This document shows, one piece after another, positions 44,240 to 52,447 of a stretch of 64,000 bases of DNA (position 1 is its first letter; each line of letters begins with the position of its first letter). The notes under the pieces were generated by a model. That model was not told where the DNA came from. It saw nothing but the letters and a program-made list of their open reading frames with translations, and searched no databases. Made by a program: the position numbers and the translations under genes. Origin of the DNA: Streptomyces sp. MA5143a (GTDB lineage: Bacteria > Actinomycetota > Actinomycetes > Streptomycetales > Streptomycetaceae); assembly GCF_900290235.1 (NCBI RefSeq), contig NZ_OLMK01000042.1, positions 62,001-126,000 on the forward strand, given 5' to 3'.

Positions 44240-44455
44240 ATGAGCACCAACCCGTTCGACGACGCCAACGGCACCTTCCACGTCCTCGTCAACGACGAGG
44301 AGCAGCACTCGCTGTGGCCGACCTTCACCCAGGTCCCGGCGGGCTGGCGGGTGGTGTTCGGCGACGCCGGCCGCCAGGACTGCCTCGACTACATCGAGCG
44401 GCACTGGACCGACCTGCGACCCAAGAGCCTCCGCGAGGCGATGGCCGGCGCATGA
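44240..44455 (+). CDS. MbtH-like protein
   Basis: 71 residues with the family fingerprint: MSTNPFDDANGTFHVLVNDE, then QHSLWPTF, PAGWRVVFG, CLDYIERHWTDLRP. MbtH proteins bind NRPS adenylation domains and are needed for folding or activity of many of them. It lies within the cluster and is overlapped by the next gene (ATGA). Expected partners are the serine and piperazate A domains. Confidence 0.97.
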   Translation: MSTNPFDDANGTFHVLVNDEEQHSLWPTFTQVPAGWRVVFGDAGRQDCLDYIERHWTDLRPKSLREAMAGA

Positions 44456-45345
44456 GCGCCCGCCGCGAGGGTGTCCTCGCCCGCCCTCGCGCGGCGGTGC
44501 GCCGCCGGACCCCCCTCCGGCCGGCGTACCGCCGTGGGGAGCGCACCGCGACCCGCCGCCGATACCTGATGTGCCAGCCGTACCCGTTCGACGCGGTGGA
44601 GGCCGACCGTCCCTGGACCGACCGGTCCTCCGCGCCCCTGACCTCCCGGCGGGCCCTGACGCAGTGGGGCCGCCTCTACAGCCTCTACCTCTCGCTCGGC
44701 CACGACGTCCGGCTGATCGGCCCGCTGCCGGGGCTCCCCGACGCGGTCCGCGCGGCGGCGACCGCGGCGGTCGTGGACGGCCGGGTGCTGGGGGCGCGCC
44801 GGGGCGGTCCGGCGGGTGAACCGGCGTACCTGGACTGGTTCCGCACGCACGGCTTCACGGACGTACGGGGTGCCGTGCACGCCAACGAGGGCGCGCGGGA
44901 CGTCCTGGTCACCGACCGCTGGATCCTCGCCGGCCGCCAGGTGGGGAGCGCCCCCGAGGCCCACCGCGAGGCCCTGGACTTCTTCCGGCGCCCGCTGATC
45001 AGCCTGGAGCTGGCGGACCCCCGCTTCCAGCACCTCGACACCGCGCTGGCCGTCCTGGACGGCGACGAGGTGATGTACCACCCGGAGGCGTTCACCGAGG
45101 TCAGCCGGGACGTGCTGGCCGGCCTCTTCCCCGACGCGCTCCTGGTCGACGAGCCGGCCGCGGCGTCGCTGGCGCTGGGCGCGGTCAGCGACGGCCTCCA
45201 CGTGGTCCTGCCGGAAACGGCGGAAGCGGTGGGGCCGGCGCTGCGGGAGCGGGGGTTCCGGCCTCTGCTGCTGGATCTGTCGGAGCTGGTGAGGGGAGAC
45301 GGAGGAGTCAAGTCCTGCACGCTGGAGTTGGGGCCGGGCGCCTAG
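44452..45345 (+). CDS. DDAH/amidinotransferase-family protein (guanidine-modifying superfamily)
   Basis: 297 residues from the ATGA overlap with the MbtH gene; the family core begins only at residue ~40 (YLMCQPYPFDAVEADRPW), so an internal start at 44569 is possible. Motifs of the dimethylarginine dimethylaminohydrolase/arginine deiminase fold: RDVLVTDRWILAG (acidic strand), FQHLDTALAVLDGDEVMYHPEAF (catalytic His in HLDT), and the C-terminal GGVKSCTLEL. In relatives the nucleophilic cysteine stands two residues before T-L; here that position is Ser and a Cys follows it, so activity on guanidines is uncertain. Plausible roles are arginine-to-citrulline/ornithine conversion feeding the N-hydroxylase, or tailoring. 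Confidence 0.8.
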   Translation: MSARREGVLARPRAAVRRRTPLRPAYRRGERTATRRRYLMCQPYPFDAVEADRPWTDRSSAPLTSRRALTQWGRLYSLYLSLGHDVRLIGPLPGLPDAVRAAATAAVVDGRVLGARRGGPAGEPAYLDWFRTHGFTDVRGAVHANEGARDVLVTDRWILAGRQVGSAPEAHREALDFFRRPLISLELADPRFQHLDTALAVLDGDEVMYHPEAFTEVSRDVLAGLFPDALLVDEPAAASLALGAVSDGLHVVLPETAEAVGPALRERGFRPLLLDLSELVRGDGGVKSCTLELGPGA

Positions 45346-45624
45346 TGGCTCGGGGGTGCGCGGTTCGTCGGCGGGTGCGGGTGCGTCGTGGTTTCTCGCG
45401 CAGTTCCCCGCGCCCCTGAAGGAACGGGCCTGCGGCCCTTCCTTCATATGAAAAGCAGCGGGCGCAGCCCGTGCTTTTCAGGGGCGCGGGGAACTGCGCG
45501 AACAACCCCCACTCACCCGCAGCCGCCAACGCACCCACCCCCCCGAGCTCTCCCGCGAACCACGAACCCACCCCAAGAAGGGCCGCGCAGGCGAACCCCC
45601 GCCGCGCGGCCCTTCCCCATGCCC
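45346..45624. other. Intergenic region between DDAH-like and second P450 genes
   Basis: Together with the regulatory sites that follow, about 380 bp have no gene. It is occupied largely by the 45397-45500 inverted repeat. Confidence 0.55.
45397..45500. repeat. Three-arm inverted repeat of the dispersed intergenic family
   Basis: The outer arms 45397-45420 and 45477-45500 are perfect 24-bp complements (core TTCCCCGCGCCCCTGAA). Inside lie two more hairpins: AAGGAACGGGCC/GGCCCTTCCTT and AAAAGCA-GCGGGC/GCCCG-TGCTTTT. The left outer arm is identical to the repeat at 11689-11712, and a single arm occurs again at about 52296-52318. In RNA it would fold as a cloverleaf and may also terminate transcription of the core operon. 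Confidence 0.75.
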
Positions 45625-45653
45625 CCACAACCGCGCCCCCCGAGCAGTTGAAC
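45625..45653. promoter_or_regulatory. Possible StrR-type site before the second P450
   Basis: The right half CAGTTGAAC (45645-45653) fits the NovG consensus exactly; the left half CCACAACCG at the right spacing matches 5 of 9 positions. It lies just upstream of the ARE. Confidence 0.3.
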
Positions 45654-45660
45654 GCCGTAG

Positions 45661-45688
45661 GAAACATACCGCTGTCCCGGTATGTTTC
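45661..45688. promoter_or_regulatory. Perfect ARE-like palindrome before the second P450
   Basis: GAAACATACCG (45661-45671) and CGGTATGTTTC (45678-45688) are perfect 11-bp arms around CTGTCC. This is the cleanest receptor-operator-like site in the window, 41 bp before the P450 start. Confidence 0.75.
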
Positions 45689-45729
45689 AAGCCAACGCCA
45701 GCCAGCCCGGAGCCACGGACGGAGACCCC

Positions 45730-46959
45730 ATGTCCCAGGAAGTCCTCAGCCTGACCTCGAAGTTCGTCAGCACCCCCGGCGGCTTCACCAGCCTCCGCGA
45801 GCAGGCCCCCCTCGTCCGGGTGACCCTCCCGGACGTCGAGACCCCGGTCTGGCTGCTGACCCGCTACGAGGACGCCAAGGCCGCCCTCACGGACCCCCGC
45901 TTCGTGCGGGACAACCGCAAACTCCCCGGCGAGGACGGCCCGAGCATCGCCGACCAGATGATCGAGGCGTACGGGCTGCCCGCGGAGTACCGCGACTACC
46001 TCGGCATCCTCGTCCTGGCCGACGGCGAGGACCACACCCGGATGCGCACCCTGATCACCCGCGCCTTCACGGCCCGCCGTATCAACGCCCTGCGCCCGAA
46101 GATCGAGAAGATCACCCACGACCTCTACACGGCGATGGCCGCCAAGGGCGAGGCCGACCTCCTGGAGGACCTCAGCCATCCCCTCGCCGGCTTCGGCGTC
46201 TGCGAACTCATCGGCGTCGACGCGGCCGACCAGCCGCAGATCTGCGCGTGGATCCGCGACTACATCTCGGGCGACCCGGAGCGGTTCATCCCGGCCCTCA
46301 AGGGCATGGTCGAGCACTGCAAGAAGCTCATCGAGGAGCGCACGGCCGCCCTCTCGGACGACCTGATCTCCGAGCTGATCCGGGTGAGCCGGGAGGAGGG
46401 CGACTTCGGTGAGACCGAGATCGTCGCGATCTTCCTGCTGCTGATCAACACGGGCATCATGCCGCCCGCCCACTTCATCGCCGACGCGATCCTCGCCCTG
46501 CTCGACCACCCCGACCAGCTCGCCCGGCTGCGCGAGGAGCCCGAGCTGCTCGCCGGCCGCGCGGTCCCGGAGCTCCTCCGCTTCACCACACCCGTCCCGA
46601 TCGGCGCCCCCATGTACGCCACCGAGGACCTGGAGCTGGGCGGTATGCCGGTCAAGCAGGGCGAGGTGGTCACGGCGGCGCTGGTCGGTGTGAACCACGA
46701 CCCGCGCGAGTTCCCCGGCGGCGCCGACAAGCTCGACATCGGCCGTGAACTCGGCCGCGGCGTCGGCCACATGGCCTTCGGTCACGGTCCGCACTTCTGC
46801 ATCGGTGCCGCCCTCGCCCGTCTCCAGGCCGAGGTGGTCCTGGAGACCCTCTTCGTCCGCAACGACGGCCTGACCCTCGCCGTGGACCGCGAGGCGCTGG
46901 AGTACGTGGCGATGCCGGGCGACGGCATCCACCTGGTGTCGCTCCCGGTGCGCCTCTGA
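45730..46959 (+). CDS. Cytochrome P450 (second), likely under receptor control
   Basis: 409 residues from the ATG at 45730 (GGAG upstream); an in-frame ATG at 45682 lies within the palindromic operator and is unlikely to be used. Heme loop FGHGPHFCIG near residue 358, ExxR-type region PELLRFTTP, I-helix LLINTGIMPP (the usual A/G-G-x-D/E-T-T is replaced by NTGIMPP, so the proton-relay Thr is absent). Loss of that Thr is known in P450s that use unusual chemistry or substrate-assisted activation. It follows the NRPS operon and has an ARE, so it could tailor the peptide or help make the signal. An intergenic hairpin follows it. Confidence 0.88.
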   Translation: MSQEVLSLTSKFVSTPGGFTSLREQAPLVRVTLPDVETPVWLLTRYEDAKAALTDPRFVRDNRKLPGEDGPSIADQMIEAYGLPAEYRDYLGILVLADGEDHTRMRTLITRAFTARRINALRPKIEKITHDLYTAMAAKGEADLLEDLSHPLAGFGVCELIGVDAADQPQICAWIRDYISGDPERFIPALKGMVEHCKKLIEERTAALSDDLISELIRVSREEGDFGETEIVAIFLLLINTGIMPPAHFIADAILALLDHPDQLARLREEPELLAGRAVPELLRFTTPVPIGAPMYATEDLELGGMPVKQGEVVTAALVGVNHDPREFPGGADKLDIGRELGRGVGHMAFGHGPHFCIGAALARLQAEVVLETLFVRNDGLTLAVDREALEYVAMPGDGIHLVSLPVRL

Positions 46960-47117
46960 CCCTGAGGGGTCAGGGCCCTCTTCTCCGGCAGCCATGGACT
47001 GAACACCCACCCCTGGTCGATCCTTGACGGACAGACGTGGGGGCCGGGTTCACATCCCTTGGACATCCCCGTACAGATCCCCGTACACGATTCCCGTACT
47101 TCTCGAACACCCTGATC

Positions 47118-47142
47118 AACGGCCCGCCCGGAGCGGGCCGTT
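47118..47142 (+). terminator. Hairpin after the second P450 gene
   Basis: AACGGCCCGC (47118-47127) and GCGGGCCGTT (47133-47142) pair perfectly with a 5-nt loop, CCGGA. It lies between the P450 and the P-loop gene. Confidence 0.65.
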
Positions 47143-47209
47143 CGGTCATGTACGGGCTCCTCGGCGGTACGCACCCGGCTCGTCCACCAGATCCGAGAGG
47201 AGACGAGCC

Positions 47210-47707
47210 ATGGCCGACGCCGTTCTGCCCGACCCGGTTCTGATCGTGCTGCTGGGCGCGGCGGGCAGTGGGAAGAGCGCGCTCGCCGGAGCCTGGCCGC
47301 CGAGCGCGGTGCTGGAGCTGGACGAGTTCCGGGAGCGGATCTGCGACGACCCGATCGACGAGGACGCCACGGACGAGGCGGTCCACGTCCTGGGCGAGGT
47401 GCTGGAGGCGCGGCTGGCGCGCCGGCTGACGACGGTCGTCGACGCAGACGGTCCCGACCGGGTGGTGCGGGCGAAACTGCTCGACATCGCCGGCCGGCAC
47501 CGGGTCCCGGCGGCCGCGCTGATCATGACCACGCCGCTGGAGACCTGTCTGGAGCGCAACGCCCGGCGCCCGCCGGAACGCCGTGTCCCCGACGACGTCG
47601 TACGCCTCCAGTACGCGGAGACGGTCGACGCGACGCCCGGCCTGCCGGGGGAGGGGTTCGGGCATGTGGAGGCGGTGTACGGAGGGCCGATGCGGCTGGT
47701 GAGCTGA
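47210..47707 (+). CDS. Small P-loop NTPase / predicted kinase
   Basis: 165 residues with a Walker A motif LLGAAGSGKSAL near residue 18, an acidic strand VLELDEFRERI, the segment TVVDADGPDRVVR and an arginine-rich LERNARRPPERRVPDDVV lid-like region. It resembles the zeta-toxin/polynucleotide-kinase-like AAA ATPases common in Streptomyces. I can name no substrate. The ATG at 47210 has GAGAGGAG upstream. It is separated from the P450 by a hairpin and from argC by about 195 bp, so it is probably transcribed alone. Confidence 0.7.
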   Translation: MADAVLPDPVLIVLLGAAGSGKSALAGAWPPSAVLELDEFRERICDDPIDEDATDEAVHVLGEVLEARLARRLTTVVDADGPDRVVRAKLLDIAGRHRVPAAALIMTTPLETCLERNARRPPERRVPDDVVRLQYAETVDATPGLPGEGFGHVEAVYGGPMRLVS

Positions 47708-47821
47708 GCCCGCGGTCTTCCGTGGAATCCTTGAACGCCTGGTCAGCGGGGCGGTGGTGCCGTGTCGGCGCCGCCGCCCCGTTCGCTGTGCGCGGCCGGG
47801 GAGGAACAGCTCCGCATCATT

Positions 47822-47835
47822 GTCATGAACATGAC
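47822..47835. promoter_or_regulatory. Possible arginine-repressor-like palindrome before argC
   Basis: GTCATG-AA-CATGAC is a perfect short palindrome 67-80 bp before the argC start. Position and CATGA content suggest an ArgR box, but I cannot match it reliably to the Streptomyces consensus. Confidence 0.3.
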
Positions 47836-47901
47836 TGAACGCCTTGTTGGGGTGCTCCGACCCCGGTTACAACGGCAACCCATGCCAATCCGGGAGGGGT
47901 C

Positions 47902-48930
47902 ATGACAGTGCGAGCAGCCGTAGCCGGAGCGAGCGGATATGCGGGAGGTGAGCTTCTCCGCCTGCTGATCGGGCACCCGGAGGTGGAGATCGGCGCCCTG
48001 ACGGGGAACGCGAACGCCGGGCAGCCGCTGGGCGGACTCCAGCCTCATCTGCCGCCCCTGGCGGACCGCGTGTTGGAACCGACGACCACCGAGGTGCTGA
48101 GGGGCCACGACGTCGTGTTCCTCGCCCTGCCGCACGGCCAGTCGGCGGCCGTCGCCCACGAACTGGGCCGCGACGTGTTGGTCGTGGACTGCGGCGCCGA
48201 CTTCCGGCTGCGCAGCTCCGGCGACTGGGAACGCTTCTACGGCTCCCCGCACGCCGGCACCTGGCCCTACGGCCTGCCCGAACTCCCCGGCGGGCGCGAG
48301 CTGCTGCGGAGCACGAACCGGATCGCGGTACCGGGCTGCTACCCGACCGCCGTCTCCCTCGCCCTCTTCCCCGCGTACGCCGCCTCTCTCGCCGAACCCG
48401 AGGCCGTCGTCGTCGCCGCGTCGGGGACCTCCGGCGCGGGCAAGGCGGCCAAGCCGCACCTCCTCGGCTCCGAGGTCATGGGGTCGATGAGCCCGTACGG
48501 CGTGGGTGGTGAACACCGGCACACCCCTGAAATGATGCAGAACCTGAGCGCCGCCGCGGGGGAGCCGGTCTCCGTCTCCTTCACCCCGACCCTGGCGCCC
48601 ATGCCCCGCGGCATCCTCGCCACGTGCAGCGCGAAGGCGAAGCCCGGGACCACCGCCGACGACGTACGCGCCGCGTACGAGAAGGCACTGCACGACGAAC
48701 CGTTCGTCCGGCTGCTGCCCGAGGGGCAGTGGCCCGCCACCGCCGCCGTGTACGGGTCGAACGCCGCACAGATCCAGGTCGCCCTCGACACCTCGGCCGG
48801 CCGGATCATCGCGATCAGCGCCATCGACAACCTCACCAAGGGCACCGCGGGGGGTGCCGTCCAGAGCATGAACATCGCCCTCGGGCTCCCCGAGGACCTG
48901 GGGCTTTCCACGATCGGAGTCGCACCATGA
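47902..48930 (+). CDS. argC: N-acetyl-gamma-glutamyl-phosphate reductase
   Basis: 342 residues. The N-terminal NADP-binding motif AAVAGASGYAGGELLRLL, the catalytic cysteine in VPGCYPTAVSLAL near residue 145 and the GGEHRHTPEM segment define ArgC. It reduces N-acetyl-glutamyl phosphate to the semialdehyde in ornithine/arginine synthesis. It is the first gene of an argCJBD operon and overlaps argJ by ATGA. Within this window the pathway ends at ornithine or N-acetylornithine supply, which is what the piperazate enzymes need. Confidence 0.97.
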   Translation: MTVRAAVAGASGYAGGELLRLLIGHPEVEIGALTGNANAGQPLGGLQPHLPPLADRVLEPTTTEVLRGHDVVFLALPHGQSAAVAHELGRDVLVVDCGADFRLRSSGDWERFYGSPHAGTWPYGLPELPGGRELLRSTNRIAVPGCYPTAVSLALFPAYAASLAEPEAVVVAASGTSGAGKAAKPHLLGSEVMGSMSPYGVGGEHRHTPEMMQNLSAAAGEPVSVSFTPTLAPMPRGILATCSAKAKPGTTADDVRAAYEKALHDEPFVRLLPEGQWPATAAVYGSNAAQIQVALDTSAGRIIAISAIDNLTKGTAGGAVQSMNIALGLPEDLGLSTIGVAP

Positions 48931-50078
48931 GCGTCACCGCAGCGAAAGGTTTCACGGCGGCGGGCGTCGCCGCCGGAATCAAACAGAACGGCAATCCGGA
49001 CCTCGCCCTCGTGGTCAACAACGGGCCGCGGTCGGCCGCCGCCGGCGTCTTCACCTCCAACCGCGTCCAGGCCGCCCCCGTCCAGTGGTCCCGCGAGGCC
49101 CTCGCCGACGGCCATGTGTCCGCGGTCGTCCTCAACTCCGGCGGCGCCAACGCCTGCACGGGCGCCGAGGGCTACCAGGACACGATCACCACCGCCCAGC
49201 GGGCCGCGGAGCTGCTCGGCCGCGGCGTCGAGGAGATCGCGGTCGCCTCGACCGGCCTCATCGGCGTACGGCTGCCGATGGACAGGCTGCTCACGGGCCT
49301 GGAGACGGCCGCCGGGCAGCTGTCCGAGCACAGCGGCGAGAAGGCCGCCATCGCCATCAAGACCACCGACACCGTGCACAAGACAGCCGTGTACCAGGGC
49401 GACGGCTGGACCGTCGGCGGCATGGCCAAGGGCGCCGGCATGCTCGCCCCCGGCCTCGCCACCATGCTGGCCGTGATCACCACCGACGCCGACCTGCCAA
49501 GTGCCGTGCTGGGGAAGGCACTTCGCGACGCCACCCGGACCACCTTCGACCGCGTCGACTCCGACGGCTGCATGTCCACCAACGACACCGTCCTGCTCCT
49601 CGCCTCGGGCGCCGCCGAAGTCGCCCCCGCCGAGGAGGAGTTCGCCGAGGCGGTACGCGCCGTCTGCGCCGACCTCGCCCGGCAGCTGATCGGCGACGCC
49701 GAGGGCGCGAGCAAGGACATCCGCATCGAGGTGACCGGCGCCGACAGCGAGACCGACGCCGTCGAGGTGGGCCGCACCATCGCCCGCAACAACCTCCTCA
49801 AGTGCGCCCTCCACGGCGAGGACCCCAACTGGGGCCGGGTGCTGTCCGCGATCGGCACCACCTCCGCCGTCTTCGACCCGGACCGCCTGAACGTCGCCAT
49901 CAACGACGTCTGGGTCTGCAAGGGCGGCTCGGTCGGCGAGGACCGCTCGCTGGTCGACATGAGCGGCCGCGAGGTCCGCATCACCGCCGACCTCGCCGCC
50001 GGCACCGAGTCCGCCGTGATCTGGGCCAACGACCTGACAGCCCAGTACGTCCACGAGAACAGCGAGTACTCGTCGTGA
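48927..50078 (+). CDS. argJ: Bifunctional ornithine acetyltransferase / N-acetylglutamate synthase
   Basis: 383 residues with the self-cleavage site KGAGMLAPGLATMLA (the Thr of ATML becomes the nucleophile of the beta chain) near residue 180, preceded by the VASTGLIGVRLPMDRL region and followed by FDRVDSDGCMSTNDTV. The C-terminus has GEDPNWGR. ArgJ recycles the acetyl group from acetylornithine to glutamate, releasing ornithine directly. This is the step that delivers L-ornithine in this operon. It overlaps both neighbours. Confidence 0.97.
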   Translation: MSVTAAKGFTAAGVAAGIKQNGNPDLALVVNNGPRSAAAGVFTSNRVQAAPVQWSREALADGHVSAVVLNSGGANACTGAEGYQDTITTAQRAAELLGRGVEEIAVASTGLIGVRLPMDRLLTGLETAAGQLSEHSGEKAAIAIKTTDTVHKTAVYQGDGWTVGGMAKGAGMLAPGLATMLAVITTDADLPSAVLGKALRDATRTTFDRVDSDGCMSTNDTVLLLASGAAEVAPAEEEFAEAVRAVCADLARQLIGDAEGASKDIRIEVTGADSETDAVEVGRTIARNNLLKCALHGEDPNWGRVLSAIGTTSAVFDPDRLNVAINDVWVCKGGSVGEDRSLVDMSGREVRITADLAAGTESAVIWANDLTAQYVHENSEYSS

Positions 50079-51085
50079 CCTCACCCATAGGAACCGGCGC
50101 CGACGCCGGACCCGACAGCCCTCTCACCCCCACCGGCATGGCCGCCGACCGCAGACAGAAGGCGCTGCCCAAGGCCCACGCCCTGGTCGAGGCACTGCCC
50201 TGGATGGCCCGCCACCGGGGCAAGACCATCGTCATCAAGTTCGGCGGCAACGCCATGGTCGACCAGTCCCTCAAGGCGGCCTTCGCGCAGGACATCCTGT
50301 TCCTGCGGCACGCCGGCCTGAACCCCGTCGTCGTGCACGGCGGCGGCCCGCAGATCAGCGCCCAGCTCGAACGCCTCGGTCTGAAGTCCCACTTCACCGG
50401 CGGCCTCAGGGTCACCACCGACGAGACCATGGACGTCGTCCGCATGGTCCTCGCCGGCCAGGTCCAGCGCGAACTCGTCGGCCTCCTCAACGAGCACGGA
50501 CCGCACGCCGTCGGCATGACCGGCGAGGACGCCCGGCTGATGACCGCCGTGAAGTGCTACGCCGACGTCGACGGCAAACCGGTCGACATCGGCCGCGTGG
50601 GCGAGGTCGCCACCGTGGACGCCGGGGTCGTCCAGGCCCTGATCGACAACGGCCGCATCCCGGTCATCTCCTCCATCGCCCGCAGCTCCGACGCCAAGGA
50701 CGCGGCCGAGGGCGGCGTCTTCAACGTCAACGCGGACACCGCGGCCGCCGCCCTCGCCGCCGCGCTCGGCGCCGAGATGCTGCTCATCCTCACCGACGTC
50801 GAGGGCCTGTACGCGGACTGGCCGCACAGCGAGGAGGTCATCCCGAGGCTCAGCGCGAGCGAACTGCGCGATCTGCTGCCCGGCCTGGCCAGCGGCATGA
50901 TCCCCAAGATGGAGGGCTGCCTGCACGCCGTCAGCAACGGGGTGCGCACCGCCCGCGTCATCGACGGCCGGGTCAAGCACTCGATCCTGCTGGAGATCTT
51001 CACCAACGAGGGCATCGGCACGATGGTCGTGCCCGACGAGACCGAGTCCATGGCAGCCACGGCCCGAATGGAGGCGGCCGCATGA
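50075..51085 (+). CDS. argB: Acetylglutamate kinase
   Basis: 336 residues from a GTG in a GTGA overlap with argJ; a later ATG at 50138 would give the more usual length of about 315. Amino-acid-kinase motifs: TIVIKFGGNAMVD, VVVHGGGPQIS, NVNADTAAAALAAALGAEML and ILTDVEGLY. It phosphorylates N-acetylglutamate. The C-terminal SGMIPKMEGC is the conserved KM motif. Confidence 0.96.
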   Translation: MTSPIGTGADAGPDSPLTPTGMAADRRQKALPKAHALVEALPWMARHRGKTIVIKFGGNAMVDQSLKAAFAQDILFLRHAGLNPVVVHGGGPQISAQLERLGLKSHFTGGLRVTTDETMDVVRMVLAGQVQRELVGLLNEHGPHAVGMTGEDARLMTAVKCYADVDGKPVDIGRVGEVATVDAGVVQALIDNGRIPVISSIARSSDAKDAAEGGVFNVNADTAAAALAAALGAEMLLILTDVEGLYADWPHSEEVIPRLSASELRDLLPGLASGMIPKMEGCLHAVSNGVRTARVIDGRVKHSILLEIFTNEGIGTMVVPDETESMAATARMEAAA

Positions 51086-52296
51086 GCGGCGATACGACCG
51101 GTACCGCACCCGGCACACCCGGCGACCTCACCCGCCGCTGGCGGGGCGCCATGATGGACAACTTCGGCACCCCGCGACTGCCGCTGGTGCGCGGCAAGGG
51201 CACCCGCGTCTGGGACGCGGACGGACGGGAGTACCTGGATCTGCTGGCCGGGATCGCGGTCAACTCCCTCGGCCACGCGCACCCGGCGATCCTCAGCGCC
51301 CTCACCGAGCAGGCGGCCGGTCTCGGCCACATCTCCAACTTCTTCGTGGCCGAGCCGACGGTCGCCCTCGCCGAGCGCCTCCTCGAACTCTCCGGCCGTG
51401 CGGGCCGCGTGTACTTCTCCAACTCCGGCGCCGAGGCCAACGAGGCCGCCTTCAAGATGGGCCGGCTCACGGGCCGCCCCCACATGGTCGCCGCCGCCGG
51501 AGGCTTCCACGGCCGCACCATGGGCGCTCTCTCCCTCACCGGCCAGCCGGCCAAACGCAACCCCTTCGCCCCGCTCCCCGGCCCGGTCGACCATGTCCCG
51601 TACGGCGACGTGGACGCCCTGCGCGCCACGGTCACCCGGGACACCGCGGTGCTGATCCTGGAGCCGATCCAGGGCGAGAACGGCGTGATCGTCCCGCCCC
51701 CCGGCTATCTGACGGCGGCCCGTGAGATCACCGAGGCCACCGGCACCCTCCTCGTCCTCGACGAGGTGCAGACCGGCATCGGCCGTACCGGCCACTGGTT
51801 CGCCGCCCAGGCCGAGGGAGTCGAGGCGGACGTCGTCACCCTGGCCAAGGGGCTCGGCGGCGGCCTCCCGATCGGCGCGACCCTCGCGTTCGGCTCCGCG
51901 GCCGACCTCCTCACCCCCGGCACCCACGGCTCCACGTTCAGCGGCAACCCGATCGTCTGCGCGGCGGCCCTGGCGGTCCTGGAGACCATCGAGAGCGAGA
52001 ACCTGCTGGCCCAGGTGAAGCGGGTGGGGGAGAGGCTGCGTACGGGCATCGAGGCCCTGGCACACCCCTGGGTGACCGAAGTACGCGGCACGGGCCTGCT
52101 GCTGGGCATCGCCCTGCGGGAACCAAGGGCCGCGGACGTCCAGCAGAAGGCCCAACAGGCGGGCTTCCTGGTCAACGCGGCAACCCCGAACGTGATCCGC
52201 CTGGCACCCCCACTGATCCTGACGGAGGAAGACGCGGACCACTTCGTACACCAACTCCCGTCCATCTTGGACGAAACGCGGTCTGTGCCGAGCTAG
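51082..52296 (+). CDS. argD: Acetylornithine aminotransferase
   Basis: 404 residues of the class III PLP aminotransferases. Motifs: YLDLLAGIAVNSLGHAHP, FSNSGAEANEAAFK, GGFHGRTMGALSLTGQ, LDEVQTGIGRTG and the PLP lysine in VTLAKGLGGGLPIGA. It makes N-acetylornithine. It ends the argCJBD operon; in the common Streptomyces arrangement argR follows, but here the next gene is a convergent exporter. A part of the dispersed intergenic repeat directly follows the stop. Confidence 0.97.
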   Translation: MSGDTTGTAPGTPGDLTRRWRGAMMDNFGTPRLPLVRGKGTRVWDADGREYLDLLAGIAVNSLGHAHPAILSALTEQAAGLGHISNFFVAEPTVALAERLLELSGRAGRVYFSNSGAEANEAAFKMGRLTGRPHMVAAAGGFHGRTMGALSLTGQPAKRNPFAPLPGPVDHVPYGDVDALRATVTRDTAVLILEPIQGENGVIVPPPGYLTAAREITEATGTLLVLDEVQTGIGRTGHWFAAQAEGVEADVVTLAKGLGGGLPIGATLAFGSAADLLTPGTHGSTFSGNPIVCAAALAVLETIESENLLAQVKRVGERLRTGIEALAHPWVTEVRGTGLLLGIALREPRAADVQQKAQQAGFLVNAATPNVIRLAPPLILTEEDADHFVHQLPSILDETRSVPS

Positions 52297-52385
52297 GGGC
52301 GCGGGGAACGGCGCGACAAGCCACGAATGACGCGCGGTCGCCCACGCTCAGAACCTCCCGAGCTCAAAGGCGCAAACCCCCCAAA

Positions 52386-52433
52386 GACGACGGCGGGCTC
52401 CACGGGAATACCCCCGTGGAGCCCGCCGTCGTC
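52386..52433. terminator. Bidirectional 21-bp perfect hairpin between argD and the exporter
   Basis: Arms 52386-52406 and 52413-52433 are perfectly complementary (outer GACGACGGCGG, inner CTCCACGGG) with loop AATACC. It separates two convergent genes and would serve both. Confidence 0.9.
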
Positions 52434-52447
52434 ACGATCACACCGCC

